Shown here: piece by piece, positions 12,601 to 27,449 of the stretch
Layout: every line of letters starts with the position of its first letter
Position numbering within the stretch: the stretch's first letter is position 1
Origin: Motacilla alba alba
Taxonomy: Eukaryota > Chordata > Aves > Passeriformes > Motacillidae
Direction of reading: 5' to 3'
Assembly: GCF_015832195.1 (NCBI RefSeq)
Contig: NC_052018.1
Span: 36,399,052 to 36,463,051 of the forward strand
DNA length: 64,000 nucleotides
Made by a program: the position numbers and the translations under genes
The notes under the pieces: model-generated
Seen by the model: only the letters and a program-made list of their open reading frames with translations
What the model was told of the DNA's origin: nothing
Database searches by the model: none

Positions 12601-15600
12601 AAAATGGACCAACTGGTGTCTGCCTTTGATTATAAACTCTGCTTTTGGCAAACTAAGGCAACTGTTGAAGATCTACATACTTCTACCTTTGTGACAAATA
12701 ATCTCCTGACAAAAGAGCTCTAGTGCCCACGGTCAAAGGAATTGGTGATGGTCCATGGTTGCTACTTAAGACATTCTATTTATATTGCTATTGATCATTT
12801 TGTAATCTTCTTGTTTTTCACCATCGTTAACCTCATTTATAACTTCATTGCATATGTGCTACGTAAGTCTTCTGAAAAACTAACACAATAATAGCAACAC
12901 TCAAGATACTTCAATTGGTCTTCCATTGCTGTATTTCACTCTATATTGCACTTTCTATCACTAAGTTAAACTGAGAAGGCCTCAGTATGTAGCAGCAGTG
13001 TAAACTGTCACTAGGAACTATTGTATTTACTTCTCCTGATGAAATTTTGTTTCAAATTCAGTTTCACAAGTCATTAACAGCCTTAACCGGAAACTAATAC
13101 AATGGAAAAGCCCATGTTTACATAACTTTTTCTCAGCCATACATTGTTACTTTCTACCCATCTAGAAACACACATAAACAAACCCAGAGGTAAGAAGCTA
13201 AATGGCTTTACACAACTGTCCATAAACTATTGGGAGAACCAAGATAAAACAGAAGCATTCCTGGCTCACTCCTTTAATGTTTTGTTTTTTTTCTTTTTCT
13301 CTCTTAAAACTTATTCTTCTCTCTGCCCCAGCAACACAACAAATCTTTGAAAGACTCTTAGGGAGATCATCTTCTCTCTAATCTTTCTTTCACACTTCTA
13401 CTGTGAAAAAAGCCTTGGTCACACGAAACCAGTAACATTGGAGAACACAGTATAAAGTGATGTGTAGTTGCTTCACTGCATCACTGTTTCATGAGCCTTA
13501 CTGTTTATGTCTCTTTACAAGTTTAAAGTGTTCTACATACCAGCCAAACCCTTCTCTCATTGCTCAAACCCTACAGCACCAATCTCTCTTCACATTCTGC
13601 CCTTTCATTTTTACCACCTCCATCCTAATTCAAGCTTAAGTGTAGTCATCACTTAAATTACCACCAGAGAAAGAAGGAAGTCAGTCTCTCAGAAGACTTC
13701 TTTCTTTGTGGCTAGTTAATTTGTAATCAAAAGCTCCTAGAAGTCCCACAAAAATTGGGTTGCATCAGTGGAAAGTATTCAGTGCTCCAAGTCCAACAGC
13801 CATAGCATCCTGGTACAACAAAAGAATCTCCATGAACTGAGCAGCAGTGCTTTTGGCTGACTCACTACAATAACCCAATTTGGAAGCTGGGTAATTTATC
13901 TGTATTAGAGGCCACATTTGCAGCAGCTCCAACCTGTAAATTTAAGGCTTCATTATAACATCGGTTTTGTTGACATTTTTAGTAAGCTATGATGATAATC
14001 AGTAAACCAGGAATAACATTTCAGAAAATCCCCTCAGAGCCCAGGAAGATTAATGAAAACTATGAAACTTAAACAAAAAATATGCAAAAAATATATTTCA
14101 AAATACTTCTTGAGGAATGCAATCTTAAAAGAAAAAAAAAAAAAGAATGCAGCCTTACATCAAAAGGCAGTCAGTAGGCTGGAACTTTTAGCTAGTCTGA
14201 ACATAAGGAGAAATGTGCAAGTACTAAGAAATTGCAGCATGTTGGTCTCAGACGCAGTCCAATTTCTCTTTATAATTCCAGTGATAAAAAGCCCCTCGAG
14301 CTGAACAGATATGCCTGAAAGATGATGCACAGAATTGCCAGCAGGATTTTTTTCTACACGTTGCTAAATATATGTTACACAAAATTGTCATTAAGAGCTA
14401 GCTTATTACATCTTACAGGGCTACAAATCTCCTTGAATTAAATATTCATGAGTTTTGCTTGGAATACTGAATCCTGTGGTATTTTATAAGAAACAATAGA
14501 AACTAGCCTTTTCAACTCTGTATTCTAGTATATAAATTATAAAATTGTGAGTTTCAATCATATTAAATTCATCATTAGCCACTGACATGAAAACAGCAAA
14601 TGACATATTTCACATCCTTATTTTCAAAAGGAAACATTCATACAACATGGGAGTTAAGTCCCACCAGCAGAACTCAGCATGCGCTCTGCAGTGCGTTCAC
14701 TTGGCAAGTAGCAAGCTGATGTGCTCAGAGATGAAAAGCAAAGTGGGGAAAAAATGTATATTGAAAGAAAATCAGTATGTACTTTCTCTTTCAAGTCTCC
14801 TACAAGACTAATACAACTTAAAACTGCATTTTCAGGAGACTAATTTGGATAATGAGCAAGAGAAAATCCTCATCTAAGAAGAAAAAACATATCATGCCAG
14901 ATGAGAAAATGAAGGGAACCTGCCCACTCTGTGTGAAACTAATCCTTGTAGTGTTGACTTAGGAACAAACAAGTCAGTGTCTCTGGGTAAGAACAGGTTA
15001 AGTTGAACAGGATAGCTGTTTGCTGAGCACTCTAAGCAAAGAGAAAAGAAATATAGGTTGTATTTTAAAAACATTAATCAAAAAATACAGTTACTGTGAA
15101 ATCAGTTGCTATCCTTCTTGGGAAGGACATTCTTCCATTAAAAGCAGTGGCTCCAAAGTAAGTTGTTAATATTGCCTTGTCACCAAACAATAGTTCCTGC
15201 CACATCAGATCTTTTGCCCCTTCTACAGAGCCTGACCACAAACACCCATCAGACATGCAAGACAATCTCTGGCTTGAATACTGGGATTGAGCAACTGCCA
15301 TGAAGAACCTGCTCCAACTTCTCTGCTGCTGGCAGGGAGCTTTCATTCTGTTACTGGCAGAAGGGTTAGAATCAGACTCAGACTTTTTCCTCCTTTCCCT
15401 TTTCTTAAATGTTTCTTCTTTAATTATACCAAACGTTTAAATGTTAATGTAGCTGAGCTTCGAGCAGGCAAGCAGTTGAAGGGCCAAGAATTAGGGGAGG
15501 GGGTAAGTGACAATTAGCATTTGCCAAAACAAATGTCATCAGGTTTAGCTGCTATTTAACCGTTTAACATTTTAACAAGGGAGAATAGAAGGAGTAGTTA

Positions 15601-18600
15601 AGGACAACTTTTCCATAAACAAATGTACAAGGTATTTAAAAAACAGAATTATATTTCTAAGGAAAGAGAACTGCAACTCATAGCGCCACATCACCAGCAT
15701 CCATCAAGTGAATTGAAACGTCTGATGTGCAGTCACTGGGAAATTCTGGGCGAAGAAAGCAGACAAACCTAAGCCAGTTCAGGAGAAGCTTCTCTCAAAT
15801 CTGATTTCTCTCCCATGCATCCTTTTTCCTAATATCATAAAAAGACAACAGTCCTTTCCTTAACCTCTAGAACACAAAACTCAACTGAGAAGGCCATAGG
15901 AAAAAAATACCATCACTGATTCAAGCAAGACTCTGTGATGATATTTGGAAGACAGTTAAAAAATCTCTTCCAACCTGCAAGATATTGTGAGTTTATCACT
16001 TCAATATAAATGTAACTAAAATGCTGAGATAATGAAGAGCATGCTAGTATGAATTCTGAGCTGATAAATTAGATCTCTGTGAAGCTCAATCCTACTTGTG
16101 AAATAACTTCAATAGAATCCTTCAAAAATTTTATTAAAGCAGAGTGAGTGGTACAGAGACGACAGCAAAGTGAACAAGCTCACCAGTCATCAATCCAGCA
16201 GGTACTCCAAAAAGAATTAGAGAGCCATGTGGAACTACATCTCTCTTGACACCAAGAACACTAAGTATCATGCTCATTTTATGAGCTGTCTTGTAAAAAC
16301 CTTTTCTTTCATATAGTACATCCTCAACAGAAGGAGAACATGGTTTTTATAAACCAAAATCATTCAATAAGCTAATTGTTGAAATTAATTCTAAAGCTCA
16401 GACAAAAAATATGAATCTTAGCAGATGGGGAGTCAGTGGTATCGGTTTTGGCAGAAAGATCTAGAAATTCAGTTCAAGTGGAAAGCAAAAACATATTAGG
16501 TAAATTGAGCTATAACAATGATTGCAGTGAAAGTTGCATTTACCAAAATACTAAAATAGATGGATCAAAGTTTTACCTGCGTTACATAGACAACACTTAG
16601 GTTATTAGGCCTTTGAGCACATTTTCTCCTCAGCTGCACATGTGTATTTGTGCTTTCAAAATGCATGAAATTGGGAAAAGCTCGGGAAAAAAAAAAAGGT
16701 TTCAAAAGGGTCCTGACAACTGTTTATAACTGTTGCAAACAGACATATTACAGAATAATATGCTCCAAGAAAGTATTATAAAGGATCTAAAGCTTTAGAC
16801 TCCCCCTCACAACTGGGGGTAAAAGAGAAAGACCATTAAAAAAACAAAGCCACTCTAGGACACTAAAACCTAATTAGAGCAGAAGAGTGCTGTACAAAGG
16901 GAACAACAGTCAGCTGTTCATTAGGAACAGAAGGAAAGCAATTTTGTCTTCGGGGTGGCATAAGAATACTTAATGGTGTTTAACTCCCTGCATCTCTCCT
17001 GCCCAGCACCCTTTGTACAGGAGGGAATAGGTCACATGGTGGTGTTGTGACATAGTATTGTTCCCTAACCCCGTCTATTCCAGCACCTGGGGATCACAGC
17101 CATGTGCATTTAAGTAAGTGCAATCTTGCAGAAAAGAACTGTGAGCATGTGTGACTGCAGTCAGAAATGCAAGACAGCAGTCAAAAGCTGCTCGCAGGTG
17201 ACCATGACATTGCCCTAACAGTCACTAAAGAAACTCCCCTTTACGAAGAGCTGCCAAGATTTTCATATCTCAAAACCACTTCTATAATCTCAAGAAAAAA
17301 AAAAAAGAGGTTTTGTAATTTACCCCTAAGCCAATAACTGAATCTTATATAGTGAGCAATATCATGACTTGAATTAAAAATTTACTGTTATTCAAAATTC
17401 CCCTCCAGTACAAGGCAGTTCTCACAGTATAAAGCCATTAGACAGCTAAACGTTTTTTTTTTTAAAACGAGCAAAACTCTACTTTACTTCTTTAATAGTT
17501 GTAGGCTTTTTTAAGCAACCAAGATGTGTACAAGCAGAGCAGTATACCCAGTTAAAATCAAGCTGGAATATCTAGTCCACTAAAAAAATATTATCAAAAA
17601 CCTCTTGCTTTCTGCATGATCAAAATTTTAATAACTGTTTTCCCCTCCATTTTTTTCCTGGCCAGTCACCATTAATATTCCTAAGAAATTAATTCATATA
17701 TATCTGCAGTGAAATTTTATTTGAGTGCAAAGTTTCAGAAGTAATGGAATAACACCCACCAAATTTGACAGAGGACAGAATCCTACTTCTTTTGAAGGCC
17801 TAGGACAATATGCAAGCAAATGTCATGGAAACAGAAGCTCTCTCCATAGTAACACCATTTGTGGCACTGTAGCTAGCCACTCTAAGATGCTCCAAGACAA
17901 GGTATAGCTTAAACCCAGTTTTCATTTAGTATTTGTTCCATAACATTCCATATATCTATCAGCCATAAAGATTTATTAAAAACCACTAATAGTTCACAAG
18001 AATTCAGTATCAAAGTCAAACATAAGTATAAGGGCAAACTAATTAACTGTGATAAAGCAAGTCTGAGTACCATTGTCTTTTGGGAAAAAAGCCAAGAGGC
18101 TGATGGCACTGTAAAGAATAATTATGTTACAGCTGCTTTCTACTACAGGCTCTGACTCCATGCAACAATTGTCAGATGTGCAATAGCATCTTACATGAAA
18201 CACATAGAAGGAGCTACAGAGTAGCTTTTTACTTTTACACATAAAAGTAAAATAAATTTTAAAAAAATATAAAAATATATAATTACACCTAAGCAACCCT
18301 TGTTACCTGCTGTTACACAAAAATTGAAATTTTTTCATCAACCAACCCAGAAACCAAAACCAGCTGAACAAAGACTAACTAGCATTGTAGCTGCTCTCCA
18401 TGGAGATGGACCAGCTTAGTGCACAGCAATCAGAGCCATGGGAACGATTTTCAATGAAAATTTATTTGACAAATTCGATCCTGTTTGTGAACTATCTGTA
18501 TGCAGCTCATGACTCTGAAAAAAAAAATCCTGATTAATTTTCTGCCAAAGCTTGTTGGCCCATTTTCTGATCTGATGACCAATGCAAAGTTTCACTTCAC

Positions 18601-21600
18601 TAATACTAGATACAAGGCCAGTGGTACTATGTGTCCCTTCCATCCAGAAATTGAAAAGGGTCAGCAGTGCAAATGGGTACAAAAATACATTACCTCTGAC
18701 ATTTTTGCAAGTAAAATACCAGGTCTTGCAAACATAGGAAGTAGAGCTCATCCTGCATACATTTTTTTAAATGTCACAAATAAACACAAAAATCATTCAT
18801 CTGGTTGTTTATATGCAAATTATGAAAAGCTACACGTGTTCTTTATTGGTTCAAGTACTTAATGAAATATAAAGTTTAAACTGAATAGTGTAACAATGAA
18901 AAGCATCATGACTGTATTACTGTAATACATAAGGTGTCTGAAAGTAAGTTAAAAAATAATTTTACCAGTCTTTGTACATGGAAGTAGTCCCATGCTTTTT
19001 ATATATTTTAGAGAGTAGAGATGATTCTACTCAAAAATAAAACATATTCTTCCAAAAGCATGCTAGTGCTTCAAAAAAAAAAGCTCTGAAGTTTTCCAAA
19101 ATATAATATATCCAATACGGTTCACTACATACAAGTTTGTCTTACAGAAAAATCTCTATTACTTAAAACTGATATCTTCAAAAACATTCTGCAAATAACA
19201 TAGAAAGCAAAAATGCTTTTGTCTACTGGCCTTAGAGCCAGCTCTGTTAGAAGAGTAGGGGGAAGAAACCCCAAAAGCCAAATATTAATTCGCTTTGCTT
19301 GATGTTAGTTGATGGTAAGACTGCTCCAAAGGAATATGCTGCCTAAAAACTAGCAAATACTGACCTCTGCCAGTCTCTTCTTCAACTAAACTCACATTTT
19401 TCCTCACCATCGTATGCATCAGACAACTTGCAGAACAGATTTAAGCAGGAAACTGTAATTTTACATTTTATACTTGAAGACAAAAGAAACAACCTTGAAA
19501 CTCTTATTTTGTTAACCACATGGCAAACTTCTTTTTTCACCTGTTTTGAGCTCTGAGCACTATGAGCACTGGATCCTGTGATCAACTAACATTTGCTAAG
19601 CAGTTGTTTCCAAAACTATTTAGAATTATCCTTCATTCTTCTGGTTCATTTTTCTCATTACCAGCAGAACAAGTCATATTTTCCCTTAAAAATGGCAACA
19701 TCAATTCACTGTCTGACAAGTCCCAATGATAGATATTTCAATTGCTCTCATAAGTTAAAAGTTCTCTAGAGAATCTCATGTTGCTTAAAACACGTTTTGT
19801 TTCAGTGGTTGGATGAATATACAGATGCAAGATCTCCCTGGGATGTCTAGTGATCACTGTTTGGAAATAAGCAACCTACTGTTTGTCAGTTCAAACTTGT
19901 CAAAACTTTCAGACAGGATGTAACAAGTGTACTAACTGGTTTTTAAAGAACAATTCAAAGCGTACAGAATACCTGCATTTTGGAAGTCTGAGAAAATTTC
20001 CAGCTAAGACTTCTAAAAATTTTCCCTTTTTGGAACAAACCAGCAGACATGTCATAGTTGTACATCCCCCTATTTCAGTGGAAAGCTCCTAGAGTAATGT
20101 GGAAAAAACTGAATTTCATTTCAGAAACACAACTAGCAGCATAAAAAGAAAATAAGCTTTTGCTTTAGGAATATCTGCACTAATTACATAGGAAACCTTC
20201 ATCAGGTTTCTGATCTCTGACTTCTATAATCAAGACATGAAGTCCAGCACTGCCCTTCTACCTCTGTACTTAATAGACCTGTATGATAAAATCACATCTA
20301 AATTATTCACTACACACCTCAGTGGAAGACAATGAAATTTTCGTGGAAGCAATTTATAACTTTCATATCAAGCTCAAGACTTTCATTTTTAATCATGTTA
20401 ATGGACTTGGTTCACTATTTTTGTAATTTCAAAGGCTAGGTGAGCTGATGAAAGGAACAGAAAGTACAATTACAACTGCAACTAAAGTCACTATCAGTCA
20501 AAAGGAGACAATTATCACATAGAGTTCTGCTGTACCTCTCCAGTAGAGAGTACTGTTCCACAGGTACCTCTGAGCCTTGTGGAGTACTGTCCTGTACAGT
20601 ATCATGAACATGATTATTTTAAATGTGCATTCACCAATATGCACAGTGACCTTCAAAGATTTATCTAATAATACAATCTAGCACCTAAGAAAAATATTCT
20701 TATAATTAAAAAATTCAGTTACCCTTTGGTGATATTTATCATGTGTTCTTTCAAAATTGCTGTTTGTAAGAACAGTGACCCAGTAAACACTCCAAATTAC
20801 AAATAACAGGGTAATGTAGAACAAATCATCCTGCTTTAAAAGAAAGTGTCTCTAAATGTTTTGACTATCCAGATACCACAATGCAAGTGCTGATACTCCT
20901 CTGAAAGTCATCCTGTTTCATCACATCTCAGGTATATACACTATTTTTCTGAAATGCTAGGCTACTGCTCACACTAAACAACAGGATGGAGATCTAACAA
21001 AATATTCTGTTTACCCTGATACCACTATTTTTGTTTTACTGCTGTGCTCCTGCCTAATAAAGAATATGAACATTTTATGAAGAATTTTCATGAAAACTTG
21101 AAAGGTTTGTTGGCTGCCTTGTTCTGCTGTGTACAAAAAAAAACAGAACTGGGAGAAAACAATCACAACAAGCTAGTTCTTCCAAATACTTAGCTAAATC
21201 TTTTCAGTTTGATAGAAAGGGTACAGAGGGATTATAAATGAAGTACTCTGTTTATAGATCTCTATTCTGGGATGTGAAGAAAAGAGAGTATTGACTAAAT
21301 ACTTTCTACTATATTGTCCAGTTTCCAAATCATTCCTGATCCATCAGCTTCTTAGTCCTGGAGAGATTGCTGTAAATTTCAGGATGAGTCAGAACACTGC
21401 CATGAAGACAAGTAACCACTTCATTAATCTATTCAAGAGCTGAATCAGATGATTCAGTAGAGACTTCTCACTGATTCAAATAAAAAACTCTCCTAGATTT
21501 CCCTATGCAGCTATAAAAGAGATTTTTTTTTTTTCAAAACTGATCCACAGTACATATAAATCAATGTAATTTTTTGGAATACAAACCTTCTCATTTAAAA

Positions 21601-23079
21601 CAGGTATGTTTTACACCACTGTGTTGGTATTTTCACCTGAAATCCCATTTACAGTATATATTCCTAATATTTACCTATTTATTTTAGTTAGAAGCATGAC
21701 AGCAAGTGCACTCCACAAGTCCCCTGACAACCTGCTTTGAGACAAAGAATCTATGCCAAAACTATTTTTGAAAGTCTTTATTATTGATGATTCTACAACT
21801 TGATTTTCCCAACATTTAAAACCATAGCAGGCAGAGAAAGTGTTTTTTTTTTTCCTTTTCATAAACAACACATGCATACACCACCATATTAACGTCAACT
21901 GACAATCCCAAGGAGGACTAGTACACATAATGTAGGAAAGATCCTTTCTACTGCCACTGGCAGGCAGAATGATTAAACTGCACAGCAGAAGTTGAAGAAC
22001 CCATTTAGATAGCACCCATAAATGCAGTTCACTGCCTGAGAAATCAGAGAATGTCAGTCAGTACAGGTTATTAGCAAGCAAATGAGACAACATTCCAATT
22101 AGGACCAACACTCTCCTTAGGTAATCAGACTCAAGGCACTGACATCTATTCAGGCTGACATAATAAGAAAGTCAGGTTAAACAATTCTGGCAAATAGCAA
22201 ATATGTTTGCATTTCAATCTGAACATACTAGAGGACCAATAGCAGAAAGTTAAACAAGAAAAACTTTTGCTACACCCCAACCTCACTATATTTAGAGCTA
22301 AAAATTATTCATAAAGGGAAAGAGGGAAATGTAGATATTTTCTTAGGTGTAAGTTATCTCAGGTTCTTGGAAATAAGTGGAAATCATAAAAATCTGCTAC
22401 ATTCAAAAATCATGGTACTTGTATCTAAGAGTCTCACAATTTAATTAAATAAGGTGTAATTAATTAAATAAGACCTTAATTACTGGTTAGCATTTCTTAA
22501 TTTTCTAGTATCCTGATTTAAAAAAAATAAAGAAAAGTAGAAAAGTCACCCCAAGTGAGCAAAGACAAACTTGAATTGGTTTAAAAGTTTTACTTGTATA
22601 GTCACAGAAAACTCCTCTAAGGAATATTGCATATTGCTAATATATTTGGGTATGTTTGTAAAGCATATGAAAAAAAAATGGTGTATTTGAGGTAGGAATA
22701 GCTACTTCACTGATGAATTGCAAGGAGCATTGCCATGGAAATTGAATATAATAACTATTCATAGGCAGAAAAGAGTTGCAAAGCTCATTGGCATTTCAGG
22801 AGATTGACAGCAAGTTCTCTGTTAAAGGAAAACCTACAACTGCAAAAAAAGTGCACACTGATATGACAACAGCATCCCCTGACTAGCAACAGATTCAGTC
22901 AGGAACATTACTCTTACAGAAAAAAATCACATTTACCAAAGAGATACTCTAAAGATGAAAGGTTTTAGTAATGTGGATCAACACAAAAGACTGATGAAAA
23001 CTATTCTCTCCAGATTCTCCTTCATTCTGCTGCAAATTCTAGAGGGAAAAAAAAATCAGGTTGTCTTGGCATCAGTGTT

Positions 23080-23362
23080 AACAAACTGAAGTGCTGATGT
23101 CTGCTCCCAGTGATGGGATATGTGGGAACAGTTCAAAGCTGTGCCAGGTAGTTTTAAACTGGACATCAGGATGTACTTATGTACTTGAGAGGATGGTGAA
23201 ACATTGAACAGGCTTCCTAGAGAGGTGGTCAATGCCCCTGAGCTGTCAGTCTTTAAGAGGCATTTGGTCATTGTGCTTAATAACATGCTTAAATTTTTGG
23301 TCAGCCCTGAAGCGGTCACTTACAGCTGAAATAGTCTGTTCCATTCTATTCCATTCCATTGC
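23080..23362 (+). mobile_element. CR1 LINE 3' fragment of the ATTCT-tailed type
   Basis: Recognisable CR1 3' blocks appear in order: CTTCCTAGAGAGGTGGTCAATGCCCC, TTAAGAGGCATTTGG, CTTAATAACATGCTTAAATTTTTGGTCAGCCCTGAAGCGGTCA, then a tail CATTCTATTCCATTCCATT. The GGACTAGATGATC-type block between the last two parts is missing or eroded. This combination is typical of the avian CR1 subfamily whose tail is repeated ATTCT. It lies antisense to RNGTT. Confidence 0.8.
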
Positions 23363-24944
23363 CTCCAAATCTTACATGAATCACTACAAAAATAGAAAAC
23401 TAAATCCAGAAACATGTATTTGTTAGAAACAAAAATCTATGCCATTATATGATTCTTCCTAAGCCTTTATACATCAGCTTTGGTATTGAGAGTATATTTG
23501 GTATATCTAAGTCTGCCTGAAGCCATTATTTGCTATTGCATCAGAAATACATGACAATAATTGTTACCCTATCACTGATAAACAGGATATCTGAGCATCA
23601 GAAATGAGCCAGCAAGTGACTATGCCTATGATTAAAGATTTACACACCATTTGATAAAATATATACTGAGGAAGAAAAGGCTTTCCAATTATATAGGATT
23701 ATTTATGACAAACTGGCACTGCTTAATGAAACAAATCATGAAGATATTTTATTTGGTGGTATCTTTTGGAGATATTTAATTCAGTTTTAACTTCAGTGAT
23801 TTTGGAAGAACTTTCACAATGACAGAAAATAACACAGCCTATTATACAATGGGAATAGCACAAATAATTAACAGGCAACCAAGCATTTCAGATCACCACT
23901 AAGTCTGCCAAGGGAAGGGAAGGAAGATATAGTAATAACTCATGCAATGTTATTCAGTTATAAAAACCTATTCATTATTCTTTCATTTTAAAGGCTAAGC
24001 TTTCCATTAGTATTCAGTATGGGGAGTTATGTGTTAAATAATTCAGCTGTTCTTTAAAATAACATTTATCTTAGAAGAACAGAGCTCAGCAGCTGTCCTT
24101 TGTCCTTCCCTCGAAAAATCCCAATTCCACACAACTGGACTTTATTCCTCATCCAAAATGAGAGCATGGATGAGTACCAAACAGAAATCAGCCTGATCCA
24201 ATGCAAAAATGTAACAGAGTTCAGGAGGCAAACACAAACCAGAAGATTTTAAATTTTGATACAAGCTTTCCACCGATGTTCAAAAGCTGCCCTTAGGCCT
24301 TCCTAACTGATGGCCAGTGAGTCTTCATTTAGTTGGCTAAAGTAAGAAAATAATTCCTACATCCTTTCCCAAAGCAAAGGAGAAGTAATAGTTTCAGTCA
24401 GCAAGAAAGCTGGTTATGAGGAGATTATTAGCACAAAAATTAGACAGTCTGAGATATTTAGCAAAAGTACGATTTACAAGGTAGACATTACAAATTACAA
24501 AAGTAATTTCACTGATGAGTGGGCAGAGGCCAGAGTCAATTCTGCCATGAGAAAAGGCCATTTCTGAGATTTTCATTAAAAATATACAGGCTGGTAACCT
24601 GCAAGTGTTCTAAAACAAATGTAAGAAGTTTCCTGGTTTTAAGCAGTATTTTTTTAAAAAAGGACTGAAAGCTTCTAATCTTTACACAAGCATTTGGAAT
24701 CTGTAAATAAGGCATGTGGTTTTCACCCTTAAACTAACTCACTCTTTGTCTGGGGCATGATCCCAGGCTGAAATCCCTGTCCATGATGCTGCTGCTCTGT
24801 TTTACTCCTACTTAGCACTTACCTTCGGGCCCTGCTCTGCCAACCTGTTACAGGTAGAGGAACCAGAGAATTTATCAGATGGAATAGAGCTGATTCAGTC
24901 ATATGGGAGTTATAGTGATAGGATTTTAAATGAATAGACAATGA

Positions 24945-25095
24945 TATAAGGAAAAGAAGTGCCAGGGAGAAGCAACAGAGAAGGGAAATCAAAAGGAATG
25001 AGGAAAGGGCTGCTGGATAAAGAGAATGCATGAAGAGAAAAAGAGTAAAGGAAAGAGTGCAAAGGGAAGAAGCAATAGTAAGAAGACATTTGTCT
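24945..25095. repeat. Purine-rich stretch
   Basis: About 150 bases with strong A+G bias on the plus strand (runs such as AGGAAAAGAAG, GAGAAGGGAAA, GAAGAGAAAAAGAG). It creates a hydrophobic L/S/F-rich minus-strand frame (24819-25160) that looks membrane-like only because of the base composition. Confidence 0.6.
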
Positions 25096-27449
25096 CTTGC
25101 AATGGAGTTGTTAAGAGTAGCATATGTTAATGCAGGAATTGCATAAGAACTACACATCACATCAAGCTACCCACAAATCATTCTTAAATCATAAACAAGG
25201 CAAAACTATCCATCACATCCACTAAACACACTCTTCTCATGATCTTTCAAAGCTTTCACACTGAGAAGGGAGGAAATCAGAAGGAAATGGGATGCCTCAG
25301 CCATTGCCTTTCAATTGTCACTGCAAAATGAAAGCCTTTGCATACCCCGAGCAATAACCAATATAGGTAATTCAAGTAACCAATGAATTAGGAATAATAA
25401 TGCTCAGTTAGCCTGATCTTGCAAAATAAACTAACCTGCACAGGCAGAAAAAAATCTCCTTACTCCTTAATGTTGTTTCTACCATCATGAATCACACTGC
25501 AAAATAATTTCTGCTTCAGTACAAGAACCTTTCTATTCATAATAAGAATTTAGATAGGAATACTAGCAGAAGAAAACAAACCTTCTTACATCTACCCAAA
25601 ACGCTAGACTGAGTAGTAAAACTTTTTTTTACACAATTCCCTTTTCATTAAAGCATACCAATTTCCCAAAACTGGACTAATACAGAGGCACTTGATGCTT
25701 AATCTCTTCAAAGAGAAAAGGGAGAAAACCAAGAGCTCTTAGAGGCTAAAAGCATATTCACAGATAATTTTGGATTTTTTGAATTTGATTGCAAATCAGA
25801 ATGAAACCAATCTTCAAAACAACAAAATTTCCTTTCTCCATCCATATTGACTCCCTGTACCAGTGCTGCCTGTAGCTAGCAGGGAATATCCATATACTCA
25901 GGTCTGGATGCCTCTGTCTAAGACCAGACAACAAGAGGAACACCTCTGAGTAAACCAGGGCAGAGGGGAAGGGAAAATCAGAAAAGATTTTCAAATAGTA
26001 TGGACTAATAAGCTCAACTCTCCTTGTATTAAATAACTTCTGCATTCTTCTTTACCTACTAAAAATACAGTAAATATCAGTAATTTTCCCCAAAGAATTT
26101 TCTGCCTGCACATGTTGACGTTCTGTTTATCCTCCTCTGCTGCCACTTCATTCTTCTTTGTGATTTTGCTTCAATTCCTGTCTACATTTGTGTACTCCTC
26201 AAAACACACATTGGATTTCAGGAGTTCCCAAAAGATGTTCTTGAATTTCCCTGCTCTTCTAAAACTCAGCTTCATTTCTTTTTTTTCTGCAAGATCAATT
26301 TTGTCAACAAATATGGTTCTTAATTTTCTTCTGGATATGTTGTGGTCTCTTCACTTGAGACAAACAGGTTTTATAAAGGTCTCTAACCCTCACAATAACC
26401 AAAGTTCAGGGCTTTACACCCCAATCAGCAACAGGAGGTTGTTGTTTTCTCTCTGAAAAGACCTAATACATCATGCATTCAACTACAACACAAAAATTAT
26501 TTCAGCTCATATTTTCCAGGAGTCATTTATGCACTGTTATACTCTTGCTCTTGTATTGTTGTCTATTTATTTATTCCCTCTGTATCACATGACAAAAAAA
26601 ACCCATCTCTATCAGCTTCATCCTTTTCAGTTATTCAGCTTTAATGCTTCTTTCCCAAGTAACAAGTCTACAATAATGTTTTTCACTCTAAATATATTAC
26701 TGTAGTGGAAAACCAGCACAATTACTTATACTTACTCAACTAAGAAAGTCATTACACTGAGAAGACTGCATATTGCTTCATCCAGGAAAATCAACTTAAT
26801 AACAGAAGCAACAAACTTACATTCCATAAACTCAGAAACAATCTTAAAATTTGAACATTACATTAAACAAATACATCAAAGATGAATAACCTTTATAAGC
26901 ATTTATAAAAGAAAATTGTTTTAGTTGGGTTATAAATTTTTTAGTGTGCTAAGTCAGAAAACACAAGTTCTTGAAACAAAACATAGCAGATATTGATTTC
27001 CTGTAACAGTGACTAAGAGATACATTCTTCACCAAGTTCATTTCAATTAGAAAAGGTAATTTCAAATTTAGATGCAGTAACTCAGCTTAGCCTAACCACC
27101 AATCTTCAGGGAAGTGCTTCTGAGAAACTTTTACAATTGCTTTAAATTCTAATTGTATTCTAAGATATCATCAGGATTTCTTATGAAAGTGTGAACTCTC
27201 TTTACCCTAGTAGTTCTGCTTTAAATTGGAAACAGTTATGTACAAAAATTAAAAAAAAAATAAAAATAAAAAAGTACGTGGCCTTATTGCTTAGTTAGCT
27301 GATGTAGAACTTGAAATAGAGAGGTGTATTTTATTTCCAGATGGGAGTGTCATCACCCCTTGCTAAGATCTACAATATAGGAAGAAGACCAGGAAAACAA
27401 TGTTTCAACTGGAAAAGTATACACATGTACTTTCCATGAGTAACTGGAA

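Noticed and set aside
15074..15346. A 90-codon minus-strand frame with mixed, protein-like composition
   Set aside because: I could not match it to any exon or transposon protein, and it overlaps an unrelated plus-strand frame. There is no support for a gene.
24819..25160. Minus-strand frame that looks like a multi-span membrane protein
   Set aside because: The hydrophobicity is produced by the purine-rich plus strand; it lacks any family motif.
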